Assembly: GCA_030403585.1 (NCBI GenBank)
Contig: JAUEPE010000007.1
Span: 1 to 64,000, forward strand
Direction of reading: 5' to 3'
DNA from: Frankia sp. RB7
GTDB taxonomy: Bacteria; Pseudomonadota; Alphaproteobacteria; Rhizobiales; Xanthobacteraceae
Length of the DNA: 64,000 nt
A program made the translations under genes and the position numbers. A model generated the notes under the pieces. The model did no database searches. It was given only the letters and a program-made list of their open reading frames with translations, and was not told where the DNA came from. This document shows, in pieces, positions 44,118-53,642 of the stretch. Position 1 is the first letter of the stretch. Each line of letters begins with the position of its first letter.

Positions 44118-46257
44118 ACTGCCTGCCGAAGCCTATGCGATCATCGAGGGCCGCCACTCCGACCCCTTCCACTATCTCGGACTGCACCCCGAGGGGGACA
44201 AGAGCGTGGTGCGCGCCTTCCTGCCCGAGGCCTCCAATGTCGAGGCCGTCGGCGAGCATGGCGAGGTGGCAAAGCTCGATCGCGTCCACGATTCAGGCCT
44301 GTTCATCGGCGCCCTCCCCAACGGCTCCAGGCACTACCAGCTCCGCGCCAAGTTCGGCGACGACGTCGTCGAGTTCGAGGATGCCTACCGCTTCCCGCCG
44401 ATCCTGACCGATTTCGACCTCTATCTGCTCGGGGAAGGTACCCATCAGCGCATCTACGACAAGCTCGGTGCGCATCCGATGCGGCTCGAAGGCATCGACG
44501 GCATCGGCTTCGTCGTGCTGGCACCGAATGCGCGACGCGTGTCCGTGGTCGGTGATTTCAATTTCTGGGACGGGCGGCGTCACCCGATGCGGGTGCGCGG
44601 CGCCGGCTATTGGGAATTGTTCATCCCGAACGCCAAGGCTGGCGACCATTACAAATTCGAGATCATCGGACCACACGGCCATCTGCTCCCGCTGAAATCC
44701 GATCCGCTGGCATTTGCGAGCGAAGTACGACCGAAGACCGCCTCCATCGTATTCGACGAAGCCCATCTGCCGCGGCCGCGACCCGCGCCTGACGGCATCA
44801 ACGCATTGTCGGCGCCGATGTCGATCTACGAGGTCCATCTCGGCTCGTGGCGACGCAAGAACGGCGACGAATGGCTAACCTATCGCGAACTGGCCGAGCA
44901 ATTGCCGGCCTACGCCCGCGACATGGGTTTTACCCATCTCGAATTCCTGCCCGTCAGCGAACATCCGTTCGACGGCTCCTGGGGCTATCAGCCGACCGGC
45001 CTCTATGCGCCGACCAGCCGCTTCGGTACGCCGGAGGATTTCGCCGCCCTGGTCGATGCCTGCCATCGCGAGGGCATCGGCGTGCTGCTCGACTGGGTGC
45101 CCGGTCACTTCCCGGACGACCCGCACGGGCTCGGCAGTTTTGACGGCACCGCTTTCTACGAGCACGCCAATCCGCTGCAGGGCCGCCATCTCGACTGGGG
45201 CACGCTGATCTACAATTACGGCCGCACCGAAGTGACGAACTTCCTGGTGTCGAACGCGCTGTTCTGGCTGGAGCGATACGCCATCGACGGCCTGCGCGTC
45301 GATGCGGTCGCCTCCATGCTCTACCTCGACTACAGCCGCCCGCCCGGCGCCTGGATTCCGAACCAATATGGCGGCCGCGAAAACATCGAGGCCGTCGCCT
45401 TCCTGCGCCGCTTCAACACCGAGCTGTTCGCGCGCTTCCCGCAGGCGACCACGGCGGCCGAAGAATCCACCGCATGGCCGCAGGTCTCGCGCCCGGTCGA
45501 GTTCGGCGGGCTCGGCTTCGGCTACAAGTGGAACATGGGCTGGATGCACGACACGCTGAATTACATCGGCAAGGATCCGATCCACCGCAAGCATCATCAC
45601 GGCGACATCCTGTTCGGCCTGCACTACGCGTTCTCTGAAAACTTCATCCTGCCGCTGTCGCATGACGAGGTGGTGCACGGAAAGCGCTCGCTGCTCGGCC
45701 GCATGCCTGGCGACGAATGGCAGCGCTTTGCCAATTTGCGCGCCTATTACAGCTTCATGTTCGGCCATCCCGGCAAGAAGCTGTTGTTCATGGGCGCGGA
45801 GATCGCGCAGAGCCGCGAGTGGAATCACGACCAATCGCTCGACTGGCATCTGCTCGAACACAAATATCATTCCGGCATCCAGGCACTGATCCGCGACCTC
45901 AACCGGACCTATCGTGCGGTGCCGGCGCTTCATCAGATGGATTGTGACCCAGCCGGCTTCGAATGGCTGATCACTGATGACGCCAACCGCAACGTGTTCG
46001 CCTGGATGCGCAAGGGATTTGACGAGCACGCGCGGTGCCTCGTGATCGTCAACTTCTCCCCCAACGTCTATCGCAACTACCGCGTTCGCGTACCCTTTGC
46101 CGGCAAGTGGAAAGAGGTGTTCAACTCGGACTCCGCCCATTATGGCGGCACCAATGTCGGGAACATCGGCGAGGTCCAGACCGTTGAAGGCAAAACGCCC
46201 GAGCTCCGCCTCACCATTCCCCCGCTCGCCGCGATCTTCCTCGTTCCGGAAAGCTGA
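44110..46257 (+). CDS. glgB: 1,4-Alpha-glucan branching enzyme
   Basis: 715 residues. It introduces alpha-1,6 branches into glycogen. The N-terminal carbohydrate-binding modules (to about residue 220) precede the GH13 barrel. The catalytic triad is complete: Asp398 in [16 protein letters not shown], Glu451 in [10 protein letters not shown] and Asp519 in [12 protein letters not shown]. The spacings of 53 and 121 equal those of the E. coli enzyme (405/458/526). The ATG at 44110 lies inside the treS-maltokinase tail. Family length is 630-760. Confidence 0.96.
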   Translation: MPKLPAEAYAIIEGRHSDPFHYLGLHPEGDKSVVRAFLPEASNVEAVGEHGEVAKLDRVHDSGLFIGALPNGSRHYQLRAKFGDDVVEFEDAYRFPPILTDFDLYLLGEGTHQRIYDKLGAHPMRLEGIDGIGFVVLAPNARRVSVVGDFNFWDGRRHPMRVRGAGYWELFIPNAKAGDHYKFEIIGPHGHLLPLKSDPLAFASEVRPKTASIVFDEAHLPRPRPAPDGINALSAPMSIYEVHLGSWRRKNGDEWLTYRELAEQLPAYARDMGFTHLEFLPVSEHPFDGSWGYQPTGLYAPTSRFGTPEDFAALVDACHREGIGVLLDWVPGHFPDDPHGLGSFDGTAFYEHANPLQGRHLDWGTLIYNYGRTEVTNFLVSNALFWLERYAIDGLRVDAVASMLYLDYSRPPGAWIPNQYGGRENIEAVAFLRRFNTELFARFPQATTAAEESTAWPQVSRPVEFGGLGFGYKWNMGWMHDTLNYIGKDPIHRKHHHGDILFGLHYAFSENFILPLSHDEVVHGKRSLLGRMPGDEWQRFANLRAYYSFMFGHPGKKLLFMGAEIAQSREWNHDQSLDWHLLEHKYHSGIQALIRDLNRTYRAVPALHQMDCDPAGFEWLITDDANRNVFAWMRKGFDEHARCLVIVNFSPNVYRNYRVRVPFAGKWKEVFNSDSAHYGGTNVGNIGEVQTVEGKTPELRLTIPPLAAIFLVPES

Positions 46258-46260
46258 CCG

Positions 46261-48339
46261 ATGCGCCTGACTGCTGGATCGCACGCACGCCTCGGCGCAA
46301 GTTGGGACGGACGCGGCACCAATTTCGCGCTGTTCTCTGCCAACGCCGAGAGGATCGAACTCTGCCTGTTCGACCCTCAGGGCCGCCGCGAGTTGGAACG
46401 CATCGAATTACCGGAGCGTACCGAGGACGTCTGGCACGGCTATCTCAACGACGTCTCGCCGGGCCAGCTCTACGGCTACCGCGTGCACGGCCCCTACGAG
46501 CCGGAGCACGGCCATCGCTTCAACGCCAACAAATTGCTGCTCGACCCCTACGCCAAACGGCTCTCGGGGCGGCTGGTCTGGAGCGATGCGCATTTCGCTT
46601 ACCGCACCGGCAGCGCGCGCGAGGATCTGTCCTTTGACCGTCGCGACAACGCCCGCGGCATGCCCAAGGGCGTCGTCGTCGACGAGACTTTCAATTGGGG
46701 CCGCCGCGAAATCCGCCCTAACATCCCCTGGGAAGACACGATCATCTACGAGGCCCACGTCAAGGGCCTGACGCAGAAGCGCGATGACGTGCCGCCGAAC
46801 CTGCGCGGCACCTATGGCGGGTTGTCGTCGCCGGCGATGATCGAGCATTTGAAGAAGCTCGGCGTCACCACGGTCGAACTCTTGCCGGTCCACAGCTTCG
46901 TCGACGACCGGACGCTGGTGGAGAAGAAGCTCGCCAATTACTGGGGCTACAACACGCTGTCCTTCTTCGCGCCGGAGCAGCGCTACGCCCAGGACAACGC
47001 GCTCGATTCCTTCCGTACCACGGTGGCGCGCCTGCACGATGCCGGCATCGAGGTGATGCTCGACGTCGTCTACAACCACACCGCCGAAGGCAATCATCTC
47101 GGCCCGACGCTGTGCTACCGCGGCATCGACAACGCCTCCTATTACTGGCTGAACCGCGAGAACCCGCGCTACTATGACGACTTCACCGGCTGCGGCTCGT
47201 CGGTGAACCTGACCCATCCGCGCGTGCTGCAGATGGTAATGGATTCACTGCGCTACTGGGTCGAGGTCTGCCACGTCGACGGCTTCCGCTTCGACCTCGC
47301 CACCACGCTCGCACGCGGGCCGAACGGCTATGATCGCGGCATCTCGTTCCTGACCGCGATCCGGCAGGATCCGGTGCTCGCGACCGTCAAGCTCGTCGCA
47401 GAGCCCTGGGACCTCGGGCTCGGCGGCTATCAGGTTGGCGCATTCCCCTCGCAATGGTCGGAGTGGAACGACCGCTATCGCAGCGCCATGCGCCGCTACT
47501 GGAGCGGCGAAGGCAGCCTGATCGGCGACATTTCCAGCCGCATGACGGCGTCCTCCGACCTGTTCAACCATGACGGACGGCGGCCACGCGCCAGCATCAA
47601 CCACATCACGGTGCATGACGGCTTCACGCTGGCAGATCTCTTCAGCTACAACGAGAAGCACAACGAGGCCAACGGCGAAGACAATCGCGACGGCTCCAGC
47701 GACAACCACAGCAACAATTGCGGTGTCGAGGGTCCGACTGACGATCCCAATATCCTCACGTTGCGGCGGCAGCTGCGCAAGAACGTGCTCGCTTGCCTGA
47801 TGCTGGCGCAGGGCATTCCCCTGATCCTCGCCGGCGACGAGGTCGGCAACACACAGTCGGGCAACAACAACGCCTATTGCCAGGACAACGAAGTGGGCTG
47901 GGTCGGCTGGGATAATCTCGGCAAGGACGGCGACGACATGGTCGATTTCGTCTCAGGTCTGGCCGACATCCGCCGCCGCTTCTCGCAGCTTCGCAGCCAT
48001 CGCTGGCTCGATGGCCGACCGAAGGACGGCATCTCCTACGGCGCACTGTGGCTGACGCCCGAAGGCAACGAGATGACGGAGAACGACTGGAAATTTCCGG
48101 AGGGCCGGTTCCTCTCTTATGTGATGGGACCGATGGAACCGGGCAGCGCGGCGATCTTTATTGTATTGAACGCCGCCCCCGAAGAGATCGCATTCAAATT
48201 GCCAAAAATGCCCGAATACAAGAGCTGGCAGCAAATCCTGAACACGACGGATGCCAAGCTAAACAGTATTGATTTCCTGCCCGGAAGCGACAGCAAGGCG
48301 CCGCCGCGCTCCGTGCTCGCCTTCGCGGGGGCGCTATGA
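46261..48339 (+). CDS. glgX: Glycogen debranching enzyme
   Basis: 692 residues. It cleaves alpha-1,6 links of limit dextrin branches. GH13_11 architecture with an N-terminal CBM48 (GSHARLGASWDGRGTNFALFSANAERIELCLFD). Catalytic Asp345 (FRFDLATTLAR), Glu381 (LVAEPWDLG) and Asp453 (TVHDGFTLADLFSY) are all in place. Three bases after glgB, and it overlaps treZ by four bases (ATGA). Products feed TreY/TreZ and the TreS route. Confidence 0.96.
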   Translation: MRLTAGSHARLGASWDGRGTNFALFSANAERIELCLFDPQGRRELERIELPERTEDVWHGYLNDVSPGQLYGYRVHGPYEPEHGHRFNANKLLLDPYAKRLSGRLVWSDAHFAYRTGSAREDLSFDRRDNARGMPKGVVVDETFNWGRREIRPNIPWEDTIIYEAHVKGLTQKRDDVPPNLRGTYGGLSSPAMIEHLKKLGVTTVELLPVHSFVDDRTLVEKKLANYWGYNTLSFFAPEQRYAQDNALDSFRTTVARLHDAGIEVMLDVVYNHTAEGNHLGPTLCYRGIDNASYYWLNRENPRYYDDFTGCGSSVNLTHPRVLQMVMDSLRYWVEVCHVDGFRFDLATTLARGPNGYDRGISFLTAIRQDPVLATVKLVAEPWDLGLGGYQVGAFPSQWSEWNDRYRSAMRRYWSGEGSLIGDISSRMTASSDLFNHDGRRPRASINHITVHDGFTLADLFSYNEKHNEANGEDNRDGSSDNHSNNCGVEGPTDDPNILTLRRQLRKNVLACLMLAQGIPLILAGDEVGNTQSGNNNAYCQDNEVGWVGWDNLGKDGDDMVDFVSGLADIRRRFSQLRSHRWLDGRPKDGISYGALWLTPEGNEMTENDWKFPEGRFLSYVMGPMEPGSAAIFIVLNAAPEEIAFKLPKMPEYKSWQQILNTTDAKLNSIDFLPGSDSKAPPRSVLAFAGAL

Positions 48340-50090
48340 GGCCATCGTTCGGCGCGAAGCCGACCAGGGACGGCGTGTCGTTCCGTTTGTGGGCGCCTGG
48401 TGCGCGTCGGGTCGATCTCCTGCTCGACCGACGACACGCCATGCAGCGCCGGCAGGATGGCTGGTACGTCGCCGAGATCGCCGGCCTGCCCGTCGGCAGT
48501 ACCTACAAGTTTCGGATCGACGACGAGATCGACGTGCCTGATCCCGCGTCGGCGTTCCAGCCCGAGGATGTGTTCGGCCCAAGCGAGGTGATCGACCACG
48601 ATTCCTTCACATGGCGCGCGAAGGATTGGCGCGGTCGCCCCTGGGAAGAGACCGTGCTGATCGAAACCCATGTCGGTACCTTCACGCGCGATGGCACCTA
48701 CCGCGCCATGATCGACAAGCTCGATCATCTCGTCGCAACCGGCATCACCGCGCTTGAACTCATGCCGGTGGCCGATTTCGCCGGCCGCCGCGGCTGGGGC
48801 TATGACGGCGTGCTCTGGTATGCCCCCGACAGCGCCTATGGCCGCCCCGAACAGCTGAAGGCGCTGATCGACGAAGCCCATCTGCGCGGGCTGATGGTGT
48901 TCCTGGACGTCGTCTACAATCACTTCGGCCCCGAAGGAAATTATCTCGGCCGCTACGCGCCGACCTTCTTCACCGACGCGCACACGCCCTGGGGCAGCGC
49001 GATCGACTATCGCGTGCCGCAGGTGCGGGCGTTCGCGGTCGAGAACGCGCTGTCCTGGCTCACTGACTATCGCTTCGACGGGTTGAGGCTGGATGCCGCC
49101 AACCACATCATGGCGCTTCCCGGCGAACAGTCGATGCTGCACGACCTCAGCGCGGCCACCGGCGAGCTCGCCAAGGCCACCGGGCGACATATCCATCTGG
49201 TGCTGGAGAATGGCGACAACCGCGCCAACCTGCTCGACGCCGCGCAGGAGCCGCCGAACGGCAAATATCGCGCGCAGTGGAACGATGATTATCACCACGC
49301 CTGGCATGTGATGCTGACCGGCGAACTCGCGGGCTATTACGCCGACTACCAGACGCCGCGCATGGATCTGGCGCGCGCGCTCGCTTCGGGCTTCGTCTAC
49401 CAGGGCGAGATCTCCGAATTTTGGGGCAAGACGCCGCGCGGCGAGGCCAGCGGCGAGCTGCCGCCCGCGACCTTCGTCAATTTCCTGCAGAACCACGACC
49501 AGATCGGCAACCGCCCGCTGGGCGACCGGCTCGAGAGCCTGGCATCGGCACAGCAGATCGAGGCCGCACTTGCGGTGACGCTGCTCGCGCCGATGGTGCC
49601 GATGCTGTTTCAGGGCGAGGAATGGGGCTCAAAGGCCCCCTTCCCGTTCTTCTGCGATTTCCGGGGCGGGCTTGCCGACGCCGTGCGCAAGGGGCGCAAG
49701 CAGGAATATGCCTGGGCCTACGAGAAGTACGGCGGCGAGGTGCCGGACCCGCTCGATCCGGCCACGCCGCAATCGGCCGTGCTCGACTGGACCGGTCGCA
49801 CGCCGGCGCAGGATGCACGGCTTGCGCTGGTGCGAGAACTGCTCACACTCCGGGGCAAGGAGATTATGCCACGCCTGAAAGGGGCAAGTTTCGGCGATGC
49901 CGAGGCGGCCGATAATGGCCTGCTCACCGCGCATTGGCGCATGGGCGATGGTGCGACGCTGCGCCTGACAGCCAATTTGTCCGACAAGGACATCACGTAT
50001 TCCAACGACAATGCAGGCGCGCTGCTCTGGGGCACCGCCAGTGGCAATCGGCTCACGCCGTGGTCGGTGCTCTGGCATCTCGGAGGTTGA
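48336..50090 (+). CDS. treZ: Malto-oligosyltrehalose trehalohydrolase
   Basis: 584 residues. It releases trehalose from the malto-oligosyltrehalose made by TreY. GH13_10 with an N-terminal CBM48-like domain. The catalytic acids are visible: Asp253 (LRLDAANHIM), Glu291 (LVLENGDNR) and Asp388 (QNHDQIGNR). The active-site loop DDYHHAWHVMLTGE is characteristic of the family. One base separates its stop from the treY start, so TreY and TreZ are made together. Confidence 0.95.
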   Translation: MRPSFGAKPTRDGVSFRLWAPGARRVDLLLDRRHAMQRRQDGWYVAEIAGLPVGSTYKFRIDDEIDVPDPASAFQPEDVFGPSEVIDHDSFTWRAKDWRGRPWEETVLIETHVGTFTRDGTYRAMIDKLDHLVATGITALELMPVADFAGRRGWGYDGVLWYAPDSAYGRPEQLKALIDEAHLRGLMVFLDVVYNHFGPEGNYLGRYAPTFFTDAHTPWGSAIDYRVPQVRAFAVENALSWLTDYRFDGLRLDAANHIMALPGEQSMLHDLSAATGELAKATGRHIHLVLENGDNRANLLDAAQEPPNGKYRAQWNDDYHHAWHVMLTGELAGYYADYQTPRMDLARALASGFVYQGEISEFWGKTPRGEASGELPPATFVNFLQNHDQIGNRPLGDRLESLASAQQIEAALAVTLLAPMVPMLFQGEEWGSKAPFPFFCDFRGGLADAVRKGRKQEYAWAYEKYGGEVPDPLDPATPQSAVLDWTGRTPAQDARLALVRELLTLRGKEIMPRLKGASFGDAEAADNGLLTAHWRMGDGATLRLTANLSDKDITYSNDNAGALLWGTASGNRLTPWSVLWHLGG

Positions 50091-50091
50091 T

Positions 50092-52860
50092 ATGCCGTCC
50101 GCGATTCCTCTCGCGACTTACCGGCTTCAGCTCACCGCGGATTTCGACTTCGACAAAGCCGCCGCGGTGGTGCCTTATCTGAAGGCGCTCGGGATCACGC
50201 ATCTCTACGCCTCGCCGGTGATGAAGGCGCGCAAGGGCTCGACCCATGGCTACGACACCGTCGATCACAGCCAGTTCAATCCCGAGCTCGGCGGCGAGGC
50301 CGGCTTTGCGCGGCTGGGCGACGCGCTCAGACAGCACGATCTCGGTCTCATCATCGATTTCGTGCCGAACCATGTCGGCGTGCATTTTGCCGACAATCCC
50401 TGGTGGCTGGACGTGCTGGAATGGGGCCAGACCTCACCGCACGCGGTGGCCTTCGATATCGACTGGGATTTGCTGCCCCATCGCGCCCGCGGCGGCGTGC
50501 TGCTGCCGATCCTCGGTTCGTCCTATGGCGAGGCGCTCGAGCGCGGCGACATCGAGCTGCGCTATGATCCCGACGAGGGCAGTTTTTCCGCCTGGTACTT
50601 TGAGCATCGTCTCCCGATCGCGCCGGAGCGCTATGGCGAGCTGCTGCGGATGATCGTGAAGGAAGCGGACGCTGCCGAGACCGCAGCCGGCAAACATCTG
50701 CTCTCGCTCGCAGCCCGCTACACGGGCCTGCGCCGGCCGAACCGCAAGGAAGCGCCCGGCTTCAAGGCCGAGCTGAAGGATATTGCAGGCGCTGCTGACA
50801 TCATCACTCACGGCCTTGCCGCGTATCGATCGGCAAAAGATCGTCCGGCGCAAACGCTGGCGCTGCATCATCTGCTGGAGCGGCAGCACTACAAGCTCGG
50901 CCATTGGCGGCTGGCCTCCAGCGACATCAACTATCGTCGCTTCTTCGACGTCAACGGGCTTGCGGGCCTGCGCGTCGAGGACGCGAGCACGTTTGCCGCC
51001 ACGCACCGGCTGGTGAAGCAGCTCGTCACTGAGGGCAAGCTGCAGGGCATCCGCCTCGACCACATCGACGGCCTGCGCGATCCCGCGCAATATTGCCAGC
51101 GTCTGCGCCGGCTTGTGCGCGACGCGCAAGGCGCAACAAAGCCGTTCTACACGGTGATCGAAAAGATCCTGTGCGAGCACGAGAAATTGCCGCACTTCGC
51201 CGGCGTTCAGGGCACCACTGGCTATGAGTGGATGAATGTCATCACCCAGGTGCTGGTCGACGCCAAGGGGCTGGAGGCGCTGGACGAGACCTGGCGCCAA
51301 ATCAGCAACCGGCCGCCGCGACTTGAACCCTACGTCAAGGACGCGAAGCGGCGCGTGCTGGAGACGCTGCTGACCAGCGAATTCACTGTGCTAACGCGGC
51401 TGCTCGCGCGTATCGCCAACGGCCACTACTCGACCCGCGACTTCTCCGCCGACAGCCTGCGGCAGGCGCTGGAATTGTACGTGCTGCACTTCCCGGTCTA
51501 TCGCACTTACTTGACCCACAGCAGCCCGTCTGCGCTCGACCGGAAACTGATCGACGACACCATCGAGCGCGCCCGCGCCGAATGGTTTGCTGCCGACGAG
51601 GGCATTTTCGACTTCCTGCGCGATGCGCTCACCATGGACCTGCTCAAGCCCGGCCGTCCGCCGCACAGCGCCCCGCGTGTCCGTCGTTTTGCGCTGAAGG
51701 TGCAGCAATTCACCGGACCGATGATGGCGAAGTCGCTGGAGGACACGGCATTCTATCAATTCCACCGACTGCTCGCGCTCAACGAGGTCGGCGGTGATCC
51801 TTCGAGCAAGGGCCTCACCGTTCCCGCCTTCCACGAGGCGATGCGGGCCCGCGCCAGGGAATGGCCGCAGGGAATGACGGCAACGGCCACCCACGACACC
51901 AAGCGCGGCGAAGACGCGCGGGCGCGGATCGCGGCGCTGAGCGAAATTCCCGGCGAATGGACCAGCGCGGTTTCGCGCTGGAAGGTCCTGAACGCGCCGC
52001 ATCTTGTGCTTGACGGCAATCTGCGCGCGCCATCGGCAACGTTCGAATACATGATCTACCAGACCCTGCTCGGCGCCTGGCCTCTCGAGGGGAGGGATGC
52101 TAATTTCGTCGAGCGTATCCAGGCCTATGCGCTTAAGGCTGCGCGCGAGGGCAAGGAAGAGACGAGCTGGCTCAATCCGCACGGGGCGTACGAGAGCGGC
52201 GTAAAAAGCTTCATCGAGAAAATCCTCGATCCCGCGCTGTCAGGCGAATTCCTCGAGGCGCTGCAAAACCTCGCCCGCCGCGTCGCGCTGCTCGGTGCGC
52301 TGAACTCGCTGAGCCAGCTGACGCTGAAGGCGACGCTGCCGGGCGTGCCCGATTTCTACCAGGGCACCGAATATTGGGATCTGTCGCTGGTCGATCCCGA
52401 CAACCGCCGCCCGGTGGATTTTGCCGCGCGGCAGGCGGCGCTGGCATCAACGGAAGCGCCGGACTGGAGTGGACTGACCAAGAGCTGGGCGGACGGGCGG
52501 CTCAAGCTGGCCTGGACGCGACATCTCCTCAAGCTGCGCAACGAACTCGCCGACGTTTTTGTGCAGGGCGATTATCAGGCGCTCGACGTCCGTGGCGCAC
52601 ATGCGGAGCATGTCATTGCCTTTGCGCGCCGGCATGGGCGTGCGACCGCGATCGTCGTGGTCGGGCGCCAGTTCGCTCCCTTCACGCAAGCTGGGCGGGA
52701 ATGGCCCAGGCTCGAAGGCTTTGACGCAACCGTCGATATCAGCGGCTACACCGCGCCGGGCCTTGCGGGCAACGAATTACCGCTGGCACAGGCTTTCCGT
52801 GATTTTCCCGCTGTGGTCATCGAGGCCCGCGCGACCAGCGCCATCAGGCATGCGCGGTAA
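50092..52860 (+). CDS. treY: Malto-oligosyltrehalose synthase
   Basis: 922 residues. It isomerises the reducing end of a maltodextrin to an alpha,alpha-1,1-linked trehalose unit. GH13_26 signatures are PLATYRLQLTADFDFDKAAAVVPYLKALGITHLYASPVMKARKGSTHGYD, nucleophile Asp323 in IRLDHIDGLRDPAQY, acid Glu357 in TVIEKILCEHEKLP, and the C-terminal PGVPDFYQGTEYWDLSLVDPDNRRPVDF. The ATG at 50092 follows the treZ stop after one base; GGAGG lies just before. Last gene of the plus-strand alpha-glucan run. Confidence 0.95.
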   Translation: MPSAIPLATYRLQLTADFDFDKAAAVVPYLKALGITHLYASPVMKARKGSTHGYDTVDHSQFNPELGGEAGFARLGDALRQHDLGLIIDFVPNHVGVHFADNPWWLDVLEWGQTSPHAVAFDIDWDLLPHRARGGVLLPILGSSYGEALERGDIELRYDPDEGSFSAWYFEHRLPIAPERYGELLRMIVKEADAAETAAGKHLLSLAARYTGLRRPNRKEAPGFKAELKDIAGAADIITHGLAAYRSAKDRPAQTLALHHLLERQHYKLGHWRLASSDINYRRFFDVNGLAGLRVEDASTFAATHRLVKQLVTEGKLQGIRLDHIDGLRDPAQYCQRLRRLVRDAQGATKPFYTVIEKILCEHEKLPHFAGVQGTTGYEWMNVITQVLVDAKGLEALDETWRQISNRPPRLEPYVKDAKRRVLETLLTSEFTVLTRLLARIANGHYSTRDFSADSLRQALELYVLHFPVYRTYLTHSSPSALDRKLIDDTIERARAEWFAADEGIFDFLRDALTMDLLKPGRPPHSAPRVRRFALKVQQFTGPMMAKSLEDTAFYQFHRLLALNEVGGDPSSKGLTVPAFHEAMRARAREWPQGMTATATHDTKRGEDARARIAALSEIPGEWTSAVSRWKVLNAPHLVLDGNLRAPSATFEYMIYQTLLGAWPLEGRDANFVERIQAYALKAAREGKEETSWLNPHGAYESGVKSFIEKILDPALSGEFLEALQNLARRVALLGALNSLSQLTLKATLPGVPDFYQGTEYWDLSLVDPDNRRPVDFAARQAALASTEAPDWSGLTKSWADGRLKLAWTRHLLKLRNELADVFVQGDYQALDVRGAHAEHVIAFARRHGRATAIVVVGRQFAPFTQAGREWPRLEGFDATVDISGYTAPGLAGNELPLAQAFRDFPAVVIEARATSAIRHAR

Positions 52861-52866
52861 CGTGTG

Positions 52867-52879
52867 GGCGTCTGACGCC
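52867..52879. terminator. Weak hairpin between treY and PHA gene
   Basis: ggcgt-ctg-acgcc, a 5-base stem with a three-base loop, immediately followed by a short AT-rich tail (tattt). It lies in the 27-base gap between two convergent stops. Marginal but plausibly a terminator for treY. Confidence 0.3.
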
Positions 52880-52887
52880 TATTTGCC

Positions 52888-53196
52888 CTAATCCTTGGTC
52901 AGCAGCAACTGCCCGCGCTTGCGGATCGCCGCCTGCGCCATCTCGGCAAAGCGCTGCAATAGCCACGGCAGCACCACCTCGACCTTGACGTGATCGTCGG
53001 CAACGTCGACCTGCCCGGTCGCAATCTGCCCGAGCGCGCGGATGCGAAAGGCAAGGGTATCTCCGCTCCAGCGCTCCTCCTCGACCTGCATCACGGGAAT
53101 GCTCGCCGCGGCGCGGCCGAGCCCGGTCTTGAGCCGGCGCACCGCCTCCTCGCGGCCGAGACGATGTGGAATGGAGACGACAAGCGGTGCTGACAT
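52888..53196 (-). CDS. Polyhydroxyalkanoic acid system family protein (PHA granule-type)
   Basis: 102 residues with VSIPHRLGREEAVRRLKTGLGRA at the start and AFRIRALGQIATGQVDVADDHVKVEVVLPWLLQRFAEMAQAAIRKRGQLLL later. This is the whole domain of the family often found with polyhydroxyalkanoate genes. No membrane part. It may bind granules or acyl chains; its precise role is unknown. The gene is alone, convergent with treY. Confidence 0.8.
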   Translation of the reverse strand: MSAPLVVSIPHRLGREEAVRRLKTGLGRAAASIPVMQVEEERWSGDTLAFRIRALGQIATGQVDVADDHVKVEVVLPWLLQRFAEMAQAAIRKRGQLLLTKD

Positions 53197-53290
53197 GGCC
53201 CTGCCCTGTGATGACTGATCCTTACATAGTCATGCCGGCAGGAGCGGCAAAGGTTCCATGCAAGTTGGACGCGCGCCGTGTTTCATTGTT

Positions 53291-53315
53291 GGAACTTTAA
53301 AACCTGCGGCAAGTT
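53291..53315 (+). promoter_or_regulatory. Possible sigma-EcfG-type promoter for the DUF3309 peptide
   Basis: GGAAC (53291-53295), 16 bases, then AGTT (53312-53315). It fits the general stress consensus GGAAC-N16/17-CGTT except for one base at the -10 element. Distance to the ATG is about 60 bases. Weaker than the prkA promoter. Confidence 0.35.
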
Positions 53316-53376
53316 GCCCTCGCACAACGGGACAGGTTGCAGTGACCCTTTCAACAAAGGGCTGGAGGATATTCGC

Positions 53377-53541
53377 ATGTCTATCGGTACGATCATTCTG
53401 ATCATCTTGGTTATCGCGCTGCTCGGCGGCTTCAGCGGCATCGGCGGCGGTCCGTTCTACGGCACCGGCTATTATGGCGGCGGCGGCCTCGGGCTCGTCA
53501 TCGTTATTCTGCTGATTTTGCTGCTGCTGGGACGAATCTAG
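53377..53541 (+). CDS. DUF3309 small membrane peptide
   Basis: 54 residues: MSIGTIILIILVIALLGG, a glycine/tyrosine-rich loop (GPFYGTGYYGGGGLG), then VIVILLILLLLGRI. This forms two hydrophobic segments around a Gly-rich middle, the DUF3309 layout. GGAGG lies a few bases before the ATG. Function unknown; related small proteins are often stress-induced. Confidence 0.85.
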   Translation: MSIGTIILIILVIALLGGFSGIGGGPFYGTGYYGGGGLGLVIVILLILLLLGRI

Positions 53542-53556
53542 TCACGAGATCTGGTA

Positions 53557-53642
53557 GGGTGGGTTAGCCGCAAGGCGTAACCCACCTCTTTTCTTTCCGC
53601 GTCAACAGAAGTGGTGGGTTACGCTTCGCTAACCCACCCTAC
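53557..53642. repeat. Palindromic intergenic repeat, family 4
   Basis: gtagggtgggttagccgcaaggcgtaacccacc and ggtgggttacgcttcgctaacccaccctac flank a short spacer. Stem arms of about 30 bases with few mismatches make this one of the strongest hairpins in the window. Its right arm overlaps the ligD stop codon. It could end transcription from both the DUF3309 and ligD sides. Confidence 0.85.
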
